Notes: generated by a model from the sequence alone, not told the origin. Shown: positions 15,552 to 25,416, counted from the first letter of the stretch. The stretch: DNA of 59,767 nt from Patescibacteria group bacterium UBA5738 (GCA_002419295.1 DIFW01000016.1:9043-68809), one strand, 5' to 3'. Translations and numbers: made by a program.

Positions 15552-16400
15552 ATGAAAATCAGAGAAATAAAAGTTGGATCAGCTTTAACTAAATCCGGGT
15601 TGCCGGATGCGAAGTGGGCGGTGAACCCTTATGTGGGCTGTGTTTTCGGGTGCAAATACTGCTACGCGGCGTTTATCGGCCGCTGGAAACATCCTGGCGA
15701 GGAGTGGGGCGAGTTTGTGGATGTGAAAATAAATGCGCCGGAAATTTTAAAAACAGAACTGGAAAAATTAAACAAAAAATTTCAAAACAAAGATTCTGGT
15801 TCCATATTTTTTTCTTCGGTGACTGATCCTTATCAGGGAATTGAGGCCAAATACCAAATCACGCGCCAATGTTTGCGGGTTTTGGCGGATTTCGGTTACA
15901 AAGGTGAAATATCAATTTTGACCAAATCGCCGCTGGTTTGCCGCGATATTGATATTTTCAAAAAATTTAAAAAAGCAAGTGTTGGTTTAACAATCACTTC
16001 GATTGATGATGAGGTGTCGCAATTTTTGGAAAACAACGCGCCGCCGGTTTCGTTGCGCTTGGGGGCGTTAAAAGAACTGTGTCGCGCCGGTATTCCAACC
16101 TATGCGTTTGTCGGCCCGCTTTTGCCTTATTTCACTGCCCGCGCCGATAAACTGGAAGAGCTTTTTACGGAATTGAAAGAAAGTGGCGTGGCCGAGGCAT
16201 ATGTTGAGCATATCAACCTGTCGCCCAAAATCCGCCAACGGCTATTTGAATATCTGGCTAAAACACCAGAATTGATTTCTTATTTTAAAAAAGCTCAAAC
16301 CGATGAATATCGCCAAGAGCTGGAAAAAATAATTTACCCGATAGCCAAAAAATCCGGCATTAAAATTATCGGCGGCAAAATTTTGCACCATGGGAAATGA
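15552..16400 (+). CDS. Radical SAM protein, spore photolyase-like (SPL/Rv2578c family)
   Basis: 282 residues. The radical SAM cluster is CxxxCxxC at Cys30, Cys34 and Cys37 (VGCVFGCKYCYA). The following TDPYQGIEAKYQITR block and the SILTKSPLVCRDID segment are typical of COG1533 DNA-repair photolyase-like proteins. The reaction of this subfamily is not established, and the spore photoproduct lyase label is by homology only. The ATG at 15552 is used because GGTGGAG immediately upstream can act as its ribosome binding site. Confidence 0.82.
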   Translation: MKIREIKVGSALTKSGLPDAKWAVNPYVGCVFGCKYCYAAFIGRWKHPGEEWGEFVDVKINAPEILKTELEKLNKKFQNKDSGSIFFSSVTDPYQGIEAKYQITRQCLRVLADFGYKGEISILTKSPLVCRDIDIFKKFKKASVGLTITSIDDEVSQFLENNAPPVSLRLGALKELCRAGIPTYAFVGPLLPYFTARADKLEELFTELKESGVAEAYVEHINLSPKIRQRLFEYLAKTPELISYFKKAQTDEYRQELEKIIYPIAKKSGIKIIGGKILHHGK

Positions 16401-16435
16401 TTCTATATTTTTAGCTATGGCTGAATTTATAGAAT

Positions 16436-16449
16436 ACATTGTACAATGT
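16436..16449. promoter_or_regulatory. Perfect 14-bp palindrome upstream of pheST
   Basis: ACATTGTACAATGT is fully self-complementary and lies 82 bases before the pheS start. It has the size of a dimeric repressor operator; no regulator is known. Confidence 0.35.
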
Positions 16450-16530
16450 TACGAGGTGGGCGGATGCATACACGGTTGTTTTTTATTTTAAATGGAGTAG
16501 AATGGAGTATTGCGGATAAAGAGAGATGCT

Positions 16531-17577
16531 ATGCAGGATTTGGATTTGGAGAAAATTAAAGTTGAAGCAAAGGGAGAAATTGAAAACGCCGGCGATTTGG
16601 CCGGGCTTGTTTTGATTGGCAAAAAATATTTGGATAAAGACGGGGTTTTGGGCGAGTTTTTTAAATCATTGGGAAAATTGTCAAAAGAAGAACGGGCCGA
16701 GGCGGGCGTCAAAGCAAACGAAATAAAACAATATCTTGCCGCGGTATTTGAAGCGAAATCGGGCGAGTTGGAAGCGAAAAATATTGAGCAAAGCGGGCAA
16801 AATTTTTTTGATACCACCTTGCCGGGCGTTGCGCCGGCCGTGGGACATTTGCATCCGTTCACCTTGATTGAACGCGAAATCGGCGAAATTTTCAGCGGCA
16901 TGGGATTCGAGATCGCGGAAAGCCGCGAAATTGAAACCGAGTGGTATAATTTTGATGCGTTAAATGTTCCCAAGGACCATCCGGCGCGCGATGAGTTTGA
17001 TACGCTCTTTATGGAAGGTGGGTTGTGTTTGCGGCCGCACACCAGCCCGGGACAAGTGCGCTACATGGAAAATCACCAGCCGCCCTTGCGGATTATCGTG
17101 CCCGGAAGATGTTTTCGGCGCGATGCCGTGGATGCGTCCCATATGCCCAATTTTTATCAAGTGGAAGGATTAATGGTGGATAAGGGTATTTCGGTGGCTA
17201 ATTTCAAGGCGGTGATTGATGAATTCTTCCGGCGGTTTTTTGGCGGTGCAGCTGATTCCAAAAAAGCCGGCGGCGGCGGCAATATCCGTTTGCGCCCATC
17301 GTTTTTTCCGTTCACCGAACCGTCGTTCGAGGTTGATTTGCGGTGCGTGAATTGCTCAGGCTCGGGATGTTCGGCGTGCAAGGGGACGGGCTGGATGGAA
17401 GTGATGGGCGCGGGCATGGTCCACCCGGCGGTGCTGAAAAACTCCGGCGTGGATCCAAGCCGATGGCAGGGGTTTGCTTTCGGCATCGGCATGGATCGTT
17501 TGGCGATGATCAAGCATAAAATCAACGATATCAGATTATTTTACGGGGGCAACCAACGCTTTCTAAACCAATTTTAA
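16531..17577 (+). CDS. pheS: Phenylalanyl-tRNA synthetase alpha subunit
   Basis: 348 residues from ATG 16531. It charges tRNA-Phe as an alpha2-beta2 enzyme. The class II core is clear: HLHPFTLIEREIGEIFSGMGFE, motif 2 around PGRCFRRDAVDASH, and motif 3 near FGIGMDRLAMIKH. A CxxC...CxxC knuckle (RCVNCSGSGCSACKGTGW) is a known feature of many bacterial PheS. The N-terminal helical arm for tRNA binding covers residues 1-90. The upstream in-frame TTG at 16510 is less likely. Confidence 0.96.
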   Translation: MQDLDLEKIKVEAKGEIENAGDLAGLVLIGKKYLDKDGVLGEFFKSLGKLSKEERAEAGVKANEIKQYLAAVFEAKSGELEAKNIEQSGQNFFDTTLPGVAPAVGHLHPFTLIEREIGEIFSGMGFEIAESREIETEWYNFDALNVPKDHPARDEFDTLFMEGGLCLRPHTSPGQVRYMENHQPPLRIIVPGRCFRRDAVDASHMPNFYQVEGLMVDKGISVANFKAVIDEFFRRFFGGAADSKKAGGGGNIRLRPSFFPFTEPSFEVDLRCVNCSGSGCSACKGTGWMEVMGAGMVHPAVLKNSGVDPSRWQGFAFGIGMDRLAMIKHKINDIRLFYGGNQRFLNQF

Positions 17578-17608
17578 ATAATTGAATTTGATTTTTCAAT
17601 TTTGCATT

Positions 17609-19645
17609 ATGCTGTTTAGTTTTGAGTGGCTTCAATCATTTTTCAATAAAAAACTGCCCGAATCGCACCAGCTGGCGCGGTTGGTTTTGTCGCGGGGTTT
17701 TGAAGTGGAAGGAATTAAAAAAACCGGTAAAGACTGGCTTCTGGATATTTCCATTTTGTCCAATCGTCCCGACTGTTTGTCGCACATTGGAATGGCGCGC
17801 GAGATTGGCGCGATTTTGGGTTTAAAACCGAATTTTGCCAAACCGAAAGCGGTCAAATCCAAAAACCAAATCGCGGCCAGATCGCTGATCGCAGTGGAAA
17901 TTCAAGACCAAAAAATTTGTCCGCGCTATACCGCGATGGCGGTGGCGCAAACGAAGGTGAAGCCGTCGCCCGGCTGGATGGCGCGGCGCCTTGAAGCGTG
18001 CGGATTGCGGGCAATCAACAATGTGGTGGACGCGACCAATTACGCGATGCTGGAAACCGGCCAGCCCTTGCACGCGTTTGATTGGGACAAGCTGGCGCAA
18101 GGGCGCGCCAAAGCCAAAAAGATTATTGTCCGAACAGCCGAAAAAGGCGAAAGCATTAAAACTTTAGACGGAAAAATTTTTGATTTACAACCATGGATGG
18201 CGCTTATCGCCGACGAATCCGGACCCCTGGCGCTGGCCGGGATCAAGGGCGGCAAACGCGCCGAAATTGACGCGGATAGTTCAACCATTATCTTGGAATC
18301 GGCCAGTTTTGACGCGCGTACTATTCGCCATACCGTGCGCCATTTGGGATTGAGTACGGACGCGTCCTATCGTTTTGAGCGCAATATTGACGCTTCCGGC
18401 ACTCTTTACGCGGCACAAAGGGCGGCGGAATTGATCGCGCTTACCGGCGGCGGCCGTGTTTTGGCCGGCGCGGCAGACAAATATTTCAATCCCGCCAAAC
18501 CGAAAAAAGTGATTTTAAATCTGCCGGTCGCGGAAACTCTGCTGGGGGCTCCGATACAGACCGCGGCGGCGAAAAAGTATCTGGAAGCGCTCGGGTTTTC
18601 TTCGCGCAAAGCCGGACGCGATGAATTAGAAATCACCGTTCCTCCCCGCCGCGCCGATGTTGCCATCGCTCAAGACATAGTCGAAGAAATCGGCCGGATT
18701 TTCGGTTATGAGAAAATAAAACCGGAATTTCCATGCGTTGAAATTTTGCCGCCCGGCAAAAATTATTTTTGGCAACAAAAAAACGCGGCCAGGGACGCGA
18801 TCGCCGCGGCGGGCTATTCGGAAACCCGCAATTATTCTTTTATTTCAGCAAAAGATTGCCAAAATTTTAATGTTGAGACGGCGCGGTTGCTGGAAATTAC
18901 CAACCCGATAAACGCCGATTTGCGTTTTCTGCGCCCGGCGTTGCTTATCAATCTTTTGAAAAACTTTTGCGCCAACCGTGAATTTGAAAATTTGCGCCAA
19001 TTTGAGATCGGCAAAATATTCGCCAAGGACCGGCGCGACGAACCCACAATGCTGGCCGGCGCGGCGAGGAATAGCTCCTTTCGCGAAGTAAAAGGCGCGT
19101 TGGAATTTTTAGCTTCTCGTTTGCGCGTTAGCAATTTCGCGATTGTTCCGCTTGAAAGCGAAAAGGATCCATGCGATGATTTTTTTGATTCGTCTTGCCG
19201 CGCGCGAATTTTAGCCGGCAAAACTCATATTGGCGCGCTGGGGCGTTTACACGGCCGGATCGCCCTGAATTTAGGCATTGAGCCGCCGATGGTTTTTGAA
19301 ATGGATTTTGGCTTGTTGGCGAAAAACATCGCGGAAAAAATCATTTATCAGCCTTTGCCGGAACATCCCAAGTCGGTGCGCGATATTTCCGTGGATATGC
19401 CGGCGCGAACTTTTTCGGGGGATGTGGTTGAGGCGGCGCGCGCGGCGGACGATTCGCGGTTGATCGAATCTTTTGAAATTCCCGGCGAACCCTATTATTA
19501 TCCGGGCAATAAAAATAAGAATATTCTTTTCAGATTCCATTTGCGTTCGGATGAGAAAACGCTTTCCGGCCAAGAAATCGAAAATTGGCAAAAAAACGCC
19601 ATCGCCGCCATTGAGCGCAATCCCGAATGGCGCGTCAAAAAATAA
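17609..19645 (+). CDS. pheT: Phenylalanyl-tRNA synthetase beta subunit, short form without EMAP domain
   Basis: 678 residues, against about 790-800 in most bacteria. The B1 start (FSFEWLQSFFNKKLPESHQL) runs directly from FEVEGIKKTGKDWLLDI into SNRPDCLSHIGMAREIGA, so the roughly 110-residue EMAP/OB tRNA-binding insert is missing. The B3/B4 domain, B5 domain and the C-terminal anticodon-binding FDX-ACB domain (YQPLPEHPKSVRDISVDM) are present. It lies 31 bases after pheS. Loss of the EMAP domain is known in reduced genomes. Confidence 0.95.
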   Translation: MLFSFEWLQSFFNKKLPESHQLARLVLSRGFEVEGIKKTGKDWLLDISILSNRPDCLSHIGMAREIGAILGLKPNFAKPKAVKSKNQIAARSLIAVEIQDQKICPRYTAMAVAQTKVKPSPGWMARRLEACGLRAINNVVDATNYAMLETGQPLHAFDWDKLAQGRAKAKKIIVRTAEKGESIKTLDGKIFDLQPWMALIADESGPLALAGIKGGKRAEIDADSSTIILESASFDARTIRHTVRHLGLSTDASYRFERNIDASGTLYAAQRAAELIALTGGGRVLAGAADKYFNPAKPKKVILNLPVAETLLGAPIQTAAAKKYLEALGFSSRKAGRDELEITVPPRRADVAIAQDIVEEIGRIFGYEKIKPEFPCVEILPPGKNYFWQQKNAARDAIAAAGYSETRNYSFISAKDCQNFNVETARLLEITNPINADLRFLRPALLINLLKNFCANREFENLRQFEIGKIFAKDRRDEPTMLAGAARNSSFREVKGALEFLASRLRVSNFAIVPLESEKDPCDDFFDSSCRARILAGKTHIGALGRLHGRIALNLGIEPPMVFEMDFGLLAKNIAEKIIYQPLPEHPKSVRDISVDMPARTFSGDVVEAARAADDSRLIESFEIPGEPYYYPGNKNKNILFRFHLRSDEKTLSGQEIENWQKNAIAAIERNPEWRVKK

Positions 19646-19754
19646 GTTTTTTATTGTTTATGCCTTTTGAGAATCCTCAATTGAATTGTTCGACTGGTGA
19701 AAATCCCTCAAAAACTCCGATTAACAATATTTTAGCAAAAATTAATTAAAAATT

Positions 19755-21686
19755 ATGACAAGTAAGGGCAAAGAAAAAGATAAAAAAAACGAATCTTATA
19801 GCGCCAAGGATATTTCGGTGTTGGAGGGGTTGGAGCCGGTGCGCAAGCGTCCGGGAATGTATATCGGCTCGACCGGGCTGGACGGATTGCATCATTTGAT
19901 TTGGGAAGTGGTGGATAATTCTCTGGATGAGGCGATGGCGGGTTATTGCAAAAATATCGATGTGGTTTTAATGCCCGATGACCGCGTTCAGGTGAAAGAT
20001 GACGGGCGCGGCATTCCGGTGGATATTCACCCGCAGAAAAAAGTTTCAGCGCTGGAAATTGTTTTGACGACTTTGCACGCGGGCGCCAAGTTTGAAAATA
20101 AGGCCTATCAGGTATCGGGCGGTTTGCACGGCGTTGGCGTATCGGTGGTTTGCGCGCTTTCGACATGGTCAAAAGCGGAGGTTTGCCGCGATGGCGGATT
20201 GTATATTCAGGAATATGACCGCGGCAAGCCGCGGGCCGCGGTAAAAAAGATCGGCAAGTGCGATGGCCATGGAACGACGATAACTTTTGATCCCGATCCG
20301 CAAATTTTCAAGGAAATCAAATTTGACGCCAAAAAAATCATCACTCATTTGCGCCAACAGGCCTATCTGACGAAAGGAGTGAAAATCAATGTCGTTAATA
20401 AGTCCGTAACACCGGAAATGTCCTATTCGTTTTATTTTGAGGGCGGACTTTACTCGTATGTGCAATACCTTACGCGGGGCAAGAATTCTTTGCATCAAAA
20501 TGTTTTCTACGCGACGGGCGATAAAAACGGAGTGAATGTGGAGGTGGCGTTTTTATATACCGACGAATTCGAAGGAATGGAACAGAGCTTTGCCAACAAT
20601 ATCGTAACCAACGAAGGCGGCACGCATTTAACCGGTTTTCGCGCCGCCACCACGCGCGTTTTCAACGACTATGTGCGCAAAAACAATATTTTAAAAGCCA
20701 ACGATGACAATTTGGCCGGAGAGGACTTGCGCGAAGGGCTTACCGCCGTGGTTTCGGTCAAGATCGGCGAGCCGCAGTTTGAAGGGCAAACAAAAGGCAA
20801 GCTGGGCAATCCCGAAGCAAAAAGCGCCGTGGAAGGAGTGGTGTCTGAAGCTTTAACCGATTTTTTGGAAAGAAATCCGGCCGACGCGCGTGCGATTCTG
20901 GAAAAATGTATTTTATCGCATAAAGCGCGCAAGGCCGCCAAAGCCGCGCGCGAAACCGTTTTGCGCAAAGGCATTTTGGAGGGATTGTCATTACCCGGGA
21001 AATTGGCGGATTGTACTTCGCGATCCGCCGAAGAATCGGAAATTTATATCGTCGAAGGCAATTCCGCCGGAGGATCGGCCAAGCAGGCGCGCGACCGGCG
21101 GTTTCAGGCGATTTTACCTTTGCGAGGGAAAATTTTAAATGTAGAGCGGGCGCGTTTGGATAAGATGCTTGAATCCAAAGAAATCAAATCGCTTATCATC
21201 GCGCTGGGCACGGCCGTGGCCGATGACTTCAATCTGGAAAAATTGCGCTATCAGCACATCGTGATTATGGCCGATGCCGATACGGACGGCGGCCATATCC
21301 GCACATTGCTATTGACCTTATTCTATCGCTACTTCAAGCCGATTATTGAAAAGGGATACCTTTACATCGCTCAGCCGCCGCTTTATAAAATGGCCGCGGG
21401 CAAGGAAATTCGCTATGCCTACACCGAAGACGAAAAAGACGGAATCATAAAAACTTTTAACAAGCCGGGGATGAGCATTCAGCGCTATAAAGGTCTGGGG
21501 GAAATGAACGCTCAAGAGTTATGGGAGACCACGATGAATCCGCGCAACCGGGTGCTGTTGCAAGTGCAGGTTGAGGACGCGCAGGAAGCCGACGCGACAT
21601 TCGATATGTTGATGGGCGACGAGGTGCCGCCGCGCAAAAAATTCATCCAAACATGGGCCAAAACCGTGAAAAACCTTGACATATAA
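19755..21686 (+). CDS. gyrB: DNA gyrase subunit B
   Basis: 643 residues, normal GyrB length. ATPase domain: VLEGLEPVRKRPGMYIGST, EVVDNSLDEA (Mg-binding), DDGRGIPV, and the GGLHGVGVSVV loop. TOPRIM domain: EGNSAGGSAKQARDR, LRGKILNVE and DADTDGGHIR. The C-terminus has QRYKGLGEMNAQELWETTM, characteristic of GyrB rather than ParE. It introduces negative supercoils together with GyrA, which is not in this window. It ends at a clear terminator. Confidence 0.97.
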   Translation: MTSKGKEKDKKNESYSAKDISVLEGLEPVRKRPGMYIGSTGLDGLHHLIWEVVDNSLDEAMAGYCKNIDVVLMPDDRVQVKDDGRGIPVDIHPQKKVSALEIVLTTLHAGAKFENKAYQVSGGLHGVGVSVVCALSTWSKAEVCRDGGLYIQEYDRGKPRAAVKKIGKCDGHGTTITFDPDPQIFKEIKFDAKKIITHLRQQAYLTKGVKINVVNKSVTPEMSYSFYFEGGLYSYVQYLTRGKNSLHQNVFYATGDKNGVNVEVAFLYTDEFEGMEQSFANNIVTNEGGTHLTGFRAATTRVFNDYVRKNNILKANDDNLAGEDLREGLTAVVSVKIGEPQFEGQTKGKLGNPEAKSAVEGVVSEALTDFLERNPADARAILEKCILSHKARKAAKAARETVLRKGILEGLSLPGKLADCTSRSAEESEIYIVEGNSAGGSAKQARDRRFQAILPLRGKILNVERARLDKMLESKEIKSLIIALGTAVADDFNLEKLRYQHIVIMADADTDGGHIRTLLLTLFYRYFKPIIEKGYLYIAQPPLYKMAAGKEIRYAYTEDEKDGIIKTFNKPGMSIQRYKGLGEMNAQELWETTMNPRNRVLLQVQVEDAQEADATFDMLMGDEVPPRKKFIQTWAKTVKNLDI

Positions 21687-21732
21687 AATCGCTTTTAATG
21701 TTCATACCAAAAATCAAAAACTTTTTAATCTT

Positions 21733-21766
21733 AAAAATGGCGGGAGTTTTACTTCCGCCATTTTTT
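21733..21766 (+). terminator. Terminator after gyrB
   Basis: AAAAATGGCGG(G)A pairs with T(T)CCGCCATTTTT around a GTTTTAC loop and is followed by a T-run. Confidence 0.85.
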
Positions 21767-21823
21767 GTTTGGAGTTTTTGAGAGATTGCGGTAAAATAAA
21801 AGATAATCAAAAAGTTAAATATC

Positions 21824-21985
21824 TTGAATTACGAAACCGTGGTTTTGTATTTATTCTCCCTTTATTAAAGGGAGCACTTTGAGCGAAGCGAGAAGGAGGG
21901 ATTTGAATTTAAAATCCTCCGTCTCTCACAAAGCTTCGGGGCACCTCCTTTTTCAAAGGAGGAATAAATTCGTTTCGCAATTCAA
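21824..21985. repeat. MITE-like inverted-repeat element (family with TTGAATTACGAAAC ends)
   Basis: The left end TTGAATTACGAAAC (21824-21837) is answered by GTTTCGCAATTCAA (21972-21985), and the two halves are imperfect mirror copies over about 75 bases each. Inside are CTCCCTTTATTAAAGGGAG and CCTCCTTTTTCAAAGGAGG hairpins. The same ends flank a different interior at 26942-27065. With the gyrB terminator this fills the 324 bases between gyrB and the next gene. Confidence 0.75.
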
Positions 21986-22010
21986 AGCAATAATTGGTTG
22001 AATAATCAAA

Positions 22011-23513
22011 TTGATAAACAATAACCAAACAACAAATAATACGGTGGGAATTAAAAAAATTTTTCGGGAGGCTACAATCGCGCTGGTTGCCGCGATAATT
22101 TGCGGGAGCGCGGTTTGGGCGGGAAGTTTGACGCCCGGCGCGGGTCCGGCGGCCGGCGGCTACACCCTGGAAGATATTTATAATCGGCTGAACACCAACG
22201 CGGCGGCAACCGCGGGAAGCCACAGTTTTTCGCCATCGGGAACTCCTTCGGAATCAATGTATTCGCTGACGCAAATCTACGATAAAATTCCCACCATTGA
22301 CGGATCGAAAATTCTTGCCGGTACCAACTATCTGGGCGTGGCCGGCGTGATTGCCGATTGTTCAAATGAAGGAGGGAACGGCTGTTATGCCAACAGTGGC
22401 TATTGGACGGCCGCGGCGGGAAGCAATGTTTCGGGCGGCGCGGGATTGCTGACATTTAATATTCCCGACGGGTATTATTCGGGCAAAACCGCTACGGCGG
22501 TGGACGCGGATTTGATTTCGGCCAACATTAAAAACGGAATTAACATTTTTGGCGTGGACGGTAACGGCAATGTGGCGGACACTTCCAGCGGTGATGCCGT
22601 CGCCGGCGATATTTTGAGCGGTAAAACCGCGTGGGTGGACGGCACGGAAATTACCGGCAGTTATTCGCCCGCGGGTTATATTTGGACCAAGGCGGGCGCG
22701 GGTTCGTGGCAAGGCGTCAACGAAAATTTGGATTGGGTGCGGGGTATCGGCGATTGGGACTGGTGGGCCAGTCAGACATATTCTTATTGCGGGGAGGTCG
22801 CCTGTACTAATGACGGGTTATTAAAGAGCGCGGCCAGTTATATCGGGCCGCCGGGCGGCTGGAACGGTTCCAATGATTATGACAATTTTAATAATTCGGC
22901 CCTGTATAATTACGAGGTGATCACCGCCAATGGCACGAATTTGGGCGGTTGTGTTGCCGACGCGGGCGACTTGGCGTTTCCCGATGGGTCGGTGTGGGAC
23001 AAATCAAATGCCAATCCCTATTCGGTCAAACTGGCGGGGTGTGATTCCAGCAATGCCAGTTCCACCGAAATTTGGGCGGCAGCGGGCGGGAGCGGGTCGC
23101 AATACGCTTACGCGCGCAACGCGCCTGGAGCGTTGAGTATTGCCGACGCCTGGGACGGCAAAAAGAATTTAACTACCGGCCCGAATACCACGCATCCCTA
23201 TACCAATACGGGTACAAATAATGATTATTATGACCGGCCGGCGGTGTCCTGGTATGTCGACACTGGCGATGGGATTGGATACAGCCGCTTGCCGATGATT
23301 GAAGAATACGAACAGGCGCGGCAGGGAACCTCGGATTCAACGGCGAGTTTGCTTTACGGAACGGGAAATTATTGGTCAAATTATAATTGGTCCGCCGAGC
23401 AGACTCCGAACAACACCGCTAACATCCGCTATTTTCAACCGAGTAGCGGTGTCGTGAACAACACTGGCGTCAATTACCAGACCATTCGGATGTGGGTGGT
23501 AGCGCGCCAGTGA
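22011..23513 (+). CDS. Large secreted surface protein with Lcl/DUF1566-like C-terminus
   Basis: 500 residues. A charged N-terminus is followed by a hydrophobic signal segment (EATIALVAAIICGSAVWAG). A repeat region follows with two YTLxxIYxRL/K-type units and two segments of the form ISxNIKNGxxIFGVxG / GDILSGKTAWVDGTEITGS. The C-terminal half is Trp/Tyr-rich (WVRGIGDWDWWASQTYSYCG, then YWSNYNWSAEQTPN and RMWVVARQ), resembling Lcl/DUF1566 lectin-like domains. The start is uncertain: TTG 22011 or GTG 22044. Adhesion is inferred from architecture only. Confidence 0.7.
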   Translation: MINNNQTTNNTVGIKKIFREATIALVAAIICGSAVWAGSLTPGAGPAAGGYTLEDIYNRLNTNAAATAGSHSFSPSGTPSESMYSLTQIYDKIPTIDGSKILAGTNYLGVAGVIADCSNEGGNGCYANSGYWTAAAGSNVSGGAGLLTFNIPDGYYSGKTATAVDADLISANIKNGINIFGVDGNGNVADTSSGDAVAGDILSGKTAWVDGTEITGSYSPAGYIWTKAGAGSWQGVNENLDWVRGIGDWDWWASQTYSYCGEVACTNDGLLKSAASYIGPPGGWNGSNDYDNFNNSALYNYEVITANGTNLGGCVADAGDLAFPDGSVWDKSNANPYSVKLAGCDSSNASSTEIWAAAGGSGSQYAYARNAPGALSIADAWDGKKNLTTGPNTTHPYTNTGTNNDYYDRPAVSWYVDTGDGIGYSRLPMIEEYEQARQGTSDSTASLLYGTGNYWSNYNWSAEQTPNNTANIRYFQPSSGVVNNTGVNYQTIRMWVVARQ

Positions 23514-23545
23514 TGCGATTTGACCGGTTTTGATTTTTTTTGGTT

Positions 23546-25336
23546 ATGATGACGCAAAAAATCGTTAAATTTTTTTTGGTTTTGGCAATTGCTTTTTTTG
23601 GGGCCGGGGCGGTTTTTGCCGCCAGCGGTGATATTGATTCGACCGGTCGTTACGCGTGGACGGAAAACGCGGGCTGGCTTGATTTTGGTGCCAGCCAGGG
23701 AAATGTGCAGGTGGGCGACGCGGCGCTAACCGGTTATGCCTGGGGCGAAAATATCGGCTGGGTGTCGCTGAATTGCCTAAACACGGATTCTTGCGGCGCG
23801 GTGAGCTACGGGGTGGCAAACGACGGGAGCGGCAATCTTTCGGGTTATGCCTGGGGCGAAAATATCGGCTGGATAAATTTCACGCCGCCCGGCGGCGGGG
23901 TGAGTATCAATTCTTCGGGAGATTTTTCGGGCTACGCTTGGGGGCCGGAAATCGGCTGGATTGTTTTCAATTGCGCCGCTACCGATTCCTGCGCCAGCGT
24001 TGATTATAAAGTTAAAACCTTGTGGCGGGCGCAAACCGTGTCCGCGACTCCGTCAGTGCAAACCGGAGGCATTGCCGGGCAATATAATACCGCCTATATC
24101 AATGAACAAGCCTCAATGCCGGAAACACAAGTTTCAGCGCCGAAAAAAGAAACAAAATTGATTTTTGAGTGGCCGTGGAATTGGTTTGGCGATAAAAAAA
24201 CCGATACTGCCGCGCCGGCGCCGGCAACGCCGCCAAGCGAACCTGAAAGCATCCAACCCGATGATTTGTCCGCGGTTGAATTTGAAGTGGCGCCGCTTCC
24301 AAGCGAAGAAGCAAGGACCGTTCTTGAACAAAATCAAGAAAAATTTTCATTTTTGCCCGAATCGCTTTTTAGCTTTGCCCAAAAATTTCCCGAACTTTTC
24401 AAAGCTTTGCAAAAAACCGGCATTGAATTTGCCGCGGATCTTGCCAAGCTGAAAAACATATCGTTTAGCTTTGCCGGAATCGGCGAAAAATTGGGATTGG
24501 CCGCCGATGAATTGAGATTTGGCGCGATCTCATTTTTTGATTTGGCGCGAAACTATTACGAACGAATTCCCGTTGGAATTATTTTCGCGCGGACTGCCGG
24601 CGGCACCATTGATTTGCCGGTGAAAATTATCACTGATGAAAACGGCAACGTGTCGCAAAAAATTAATATTGTGGCGGCAAAACCGCTGGAATTGATCGTC
24701 AAGCCGGAGTTTCCGGCGCGGGTGGTGAAAGGCGTTATCGCATCGGCTTTGGCGGAAAATGAAACTCCCGACATTTTGTCCGAGTTTGACTATCAAGACG
24801 CGGGTAATGGTGTTTTTGCCGCCTCAATCATCGCGCCGCAAATTCGCGGCAAATACCATTTGATCGCCAAAATCGGCTATCGCGATCCCGAACAAGGTAT
24901 CGGGGAAATAAAAGTGAATTTGCTCATTGATCCCGAGGGCTATGTTTTTGAAAAATCCGGCGGCAAAGAAACAAGAATTCCCGGCGCGGCAGTGTCGCTT
25001 TTTTGGCAAAATCGTCAAACCGGCGCGTTTGAATTATGGCCGGCCGGCGATTATCAGCAGGAAAATCCGCAAATCACCGACGCCGCCGGTAATTACGCGT
25101 TTTTAGTCCCGCAAGGCAATTATTATCTGCAAGTTGAATCATCGGATTATGAAATTTACAAAAGCGGCCAATTTGAAGTGAAGACCGGCGCGGCGGTTCA
25201 TCAAAACATTGAGTTGAAAAAACGATTTTCTTGGCGTGGGTTGCTTTCTTGGGAATGGATGCTTTTTGCCGGATTGGTCGCCGCCGCGGCGCTGTCGGCG
25301 GTTAATTTCTTGCGCAACCGGCGGCCAAACCAATAA
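23546..25336 (+). CDS. Secreted membrane-anchored protein with GYAWGENIGW repeats
   Basis: 596 residues. A signal peptide (1-24) precedes four tandem repeats of the form GYAWGENIGWxxF (YAWTENAGWLDF, GYAWGENIGWVSL, GYAWGENIGWINF, GYAWGPEIGWIVF), a unit often seen in Patescibacteria surface proteins. A Pro-rich linker, a helical middle and a beta-rich part with a carboxypeptidase-regulatory-like domain (ITDAAGNYAFLVPQGNYYLQVES) follow. A C-terminal helix (WMLFAGLVAAAALSAVNFL) and a basic NRRP tail form a membrane anchor. It follows the other surface gene by 32 bases. The function is unknown. Confidence 0.72.
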   Translation: MMTQKIVKFFLVLAIAFFGAGAVFAASGDIDSTGRYAWTENAGWLDFGASQGNVQVGDAALTGYAWGENIGWVSLNCLNTDSCGAVSYGVANDGSGNLSGYAWGENIGWINFTPPGGGVSINSSGDFSGYAWGPEIGWIVFNCAATDSCASVDYKVKTLWRAQTVSATPSVQTGGIAGQYNTAYINEQASMPETQVSAPKKETKLIFEWPWNWFGDKKTDTAAPAPATPPSEPESIQPDDLSAVEFEVAPLPSEEARTVLEQNQEKFSFLPESLFSFAQKFPELFKALQKTGIEFAADLAKLKNISFSFAGIGEKLGLAADELRFGAISFFDLARNYYERIPVGIIFARTAGGTIDLPVKIITDENGNVSQKINIVAAKPLELIVKPEFPARVVKGVIASALAENETPDILSEFDYQDAGNGVFAASIIAPQIRGKYHLIAKIGYRDPEQGIGEIKVNLLIDPEGYVFEKSGGKETRIPGAAVSLFWQNRQTGAFELWPAGDYQQENPQITDAAGNYAFLVPQGNYYLQVESSDYEIYKSGQFEVKTGAAVHQNIELKKRFSWRGLLSWEWMLFAGLVAAAALSAVNFLRNRRPNQ

Positions 25337-25359
25337 TTATCGCGAATCCGGATGCGGTT

Positions 25360-25388
25360 TTGACATTTCAGGCGATGTTTGTTATGAT
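25360..25388 (+). promoter_or_regulatory. Promoter of secE-nusG(-rplK)
   Basis: TTGACA (25360-25365), a 17-base spacer and TATGAT (25383-25388). The predicted start near 25395 places the hairpin at 25398-25416 at the 5' end of the mRNA. Confidence 0.78.
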
Positions 25389-25397
25389 GCGATTGTG

Positions 25398-25416
25398 AAG
25401 CCCGCGGGGCTTTTTT
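25398..25416 (+). terminator. 5'-proximal terminator-like hairpin in the secE leader
   Basis: AAGCCC-GCG-GGGCTT followed by TTTT, starting only a few bases after the predicted transcription start and 46 bases before secE. It is either a stabilising 5' hairpin or a terminator for read-through from upstream. Confidence 0.6.

Noticed and set aside
15319..15555. ORF of 78 codons between the coiled-coil and radical SAM genes
   Set aside because: It runs through the GC hairpin element, has no start context, and its sequence is not protein-like in its first half.
21676..21882. ORF of 68 codons after gyrB
   Set aside because: It reads through the gyrB terminator and into an inverted-repeat element.
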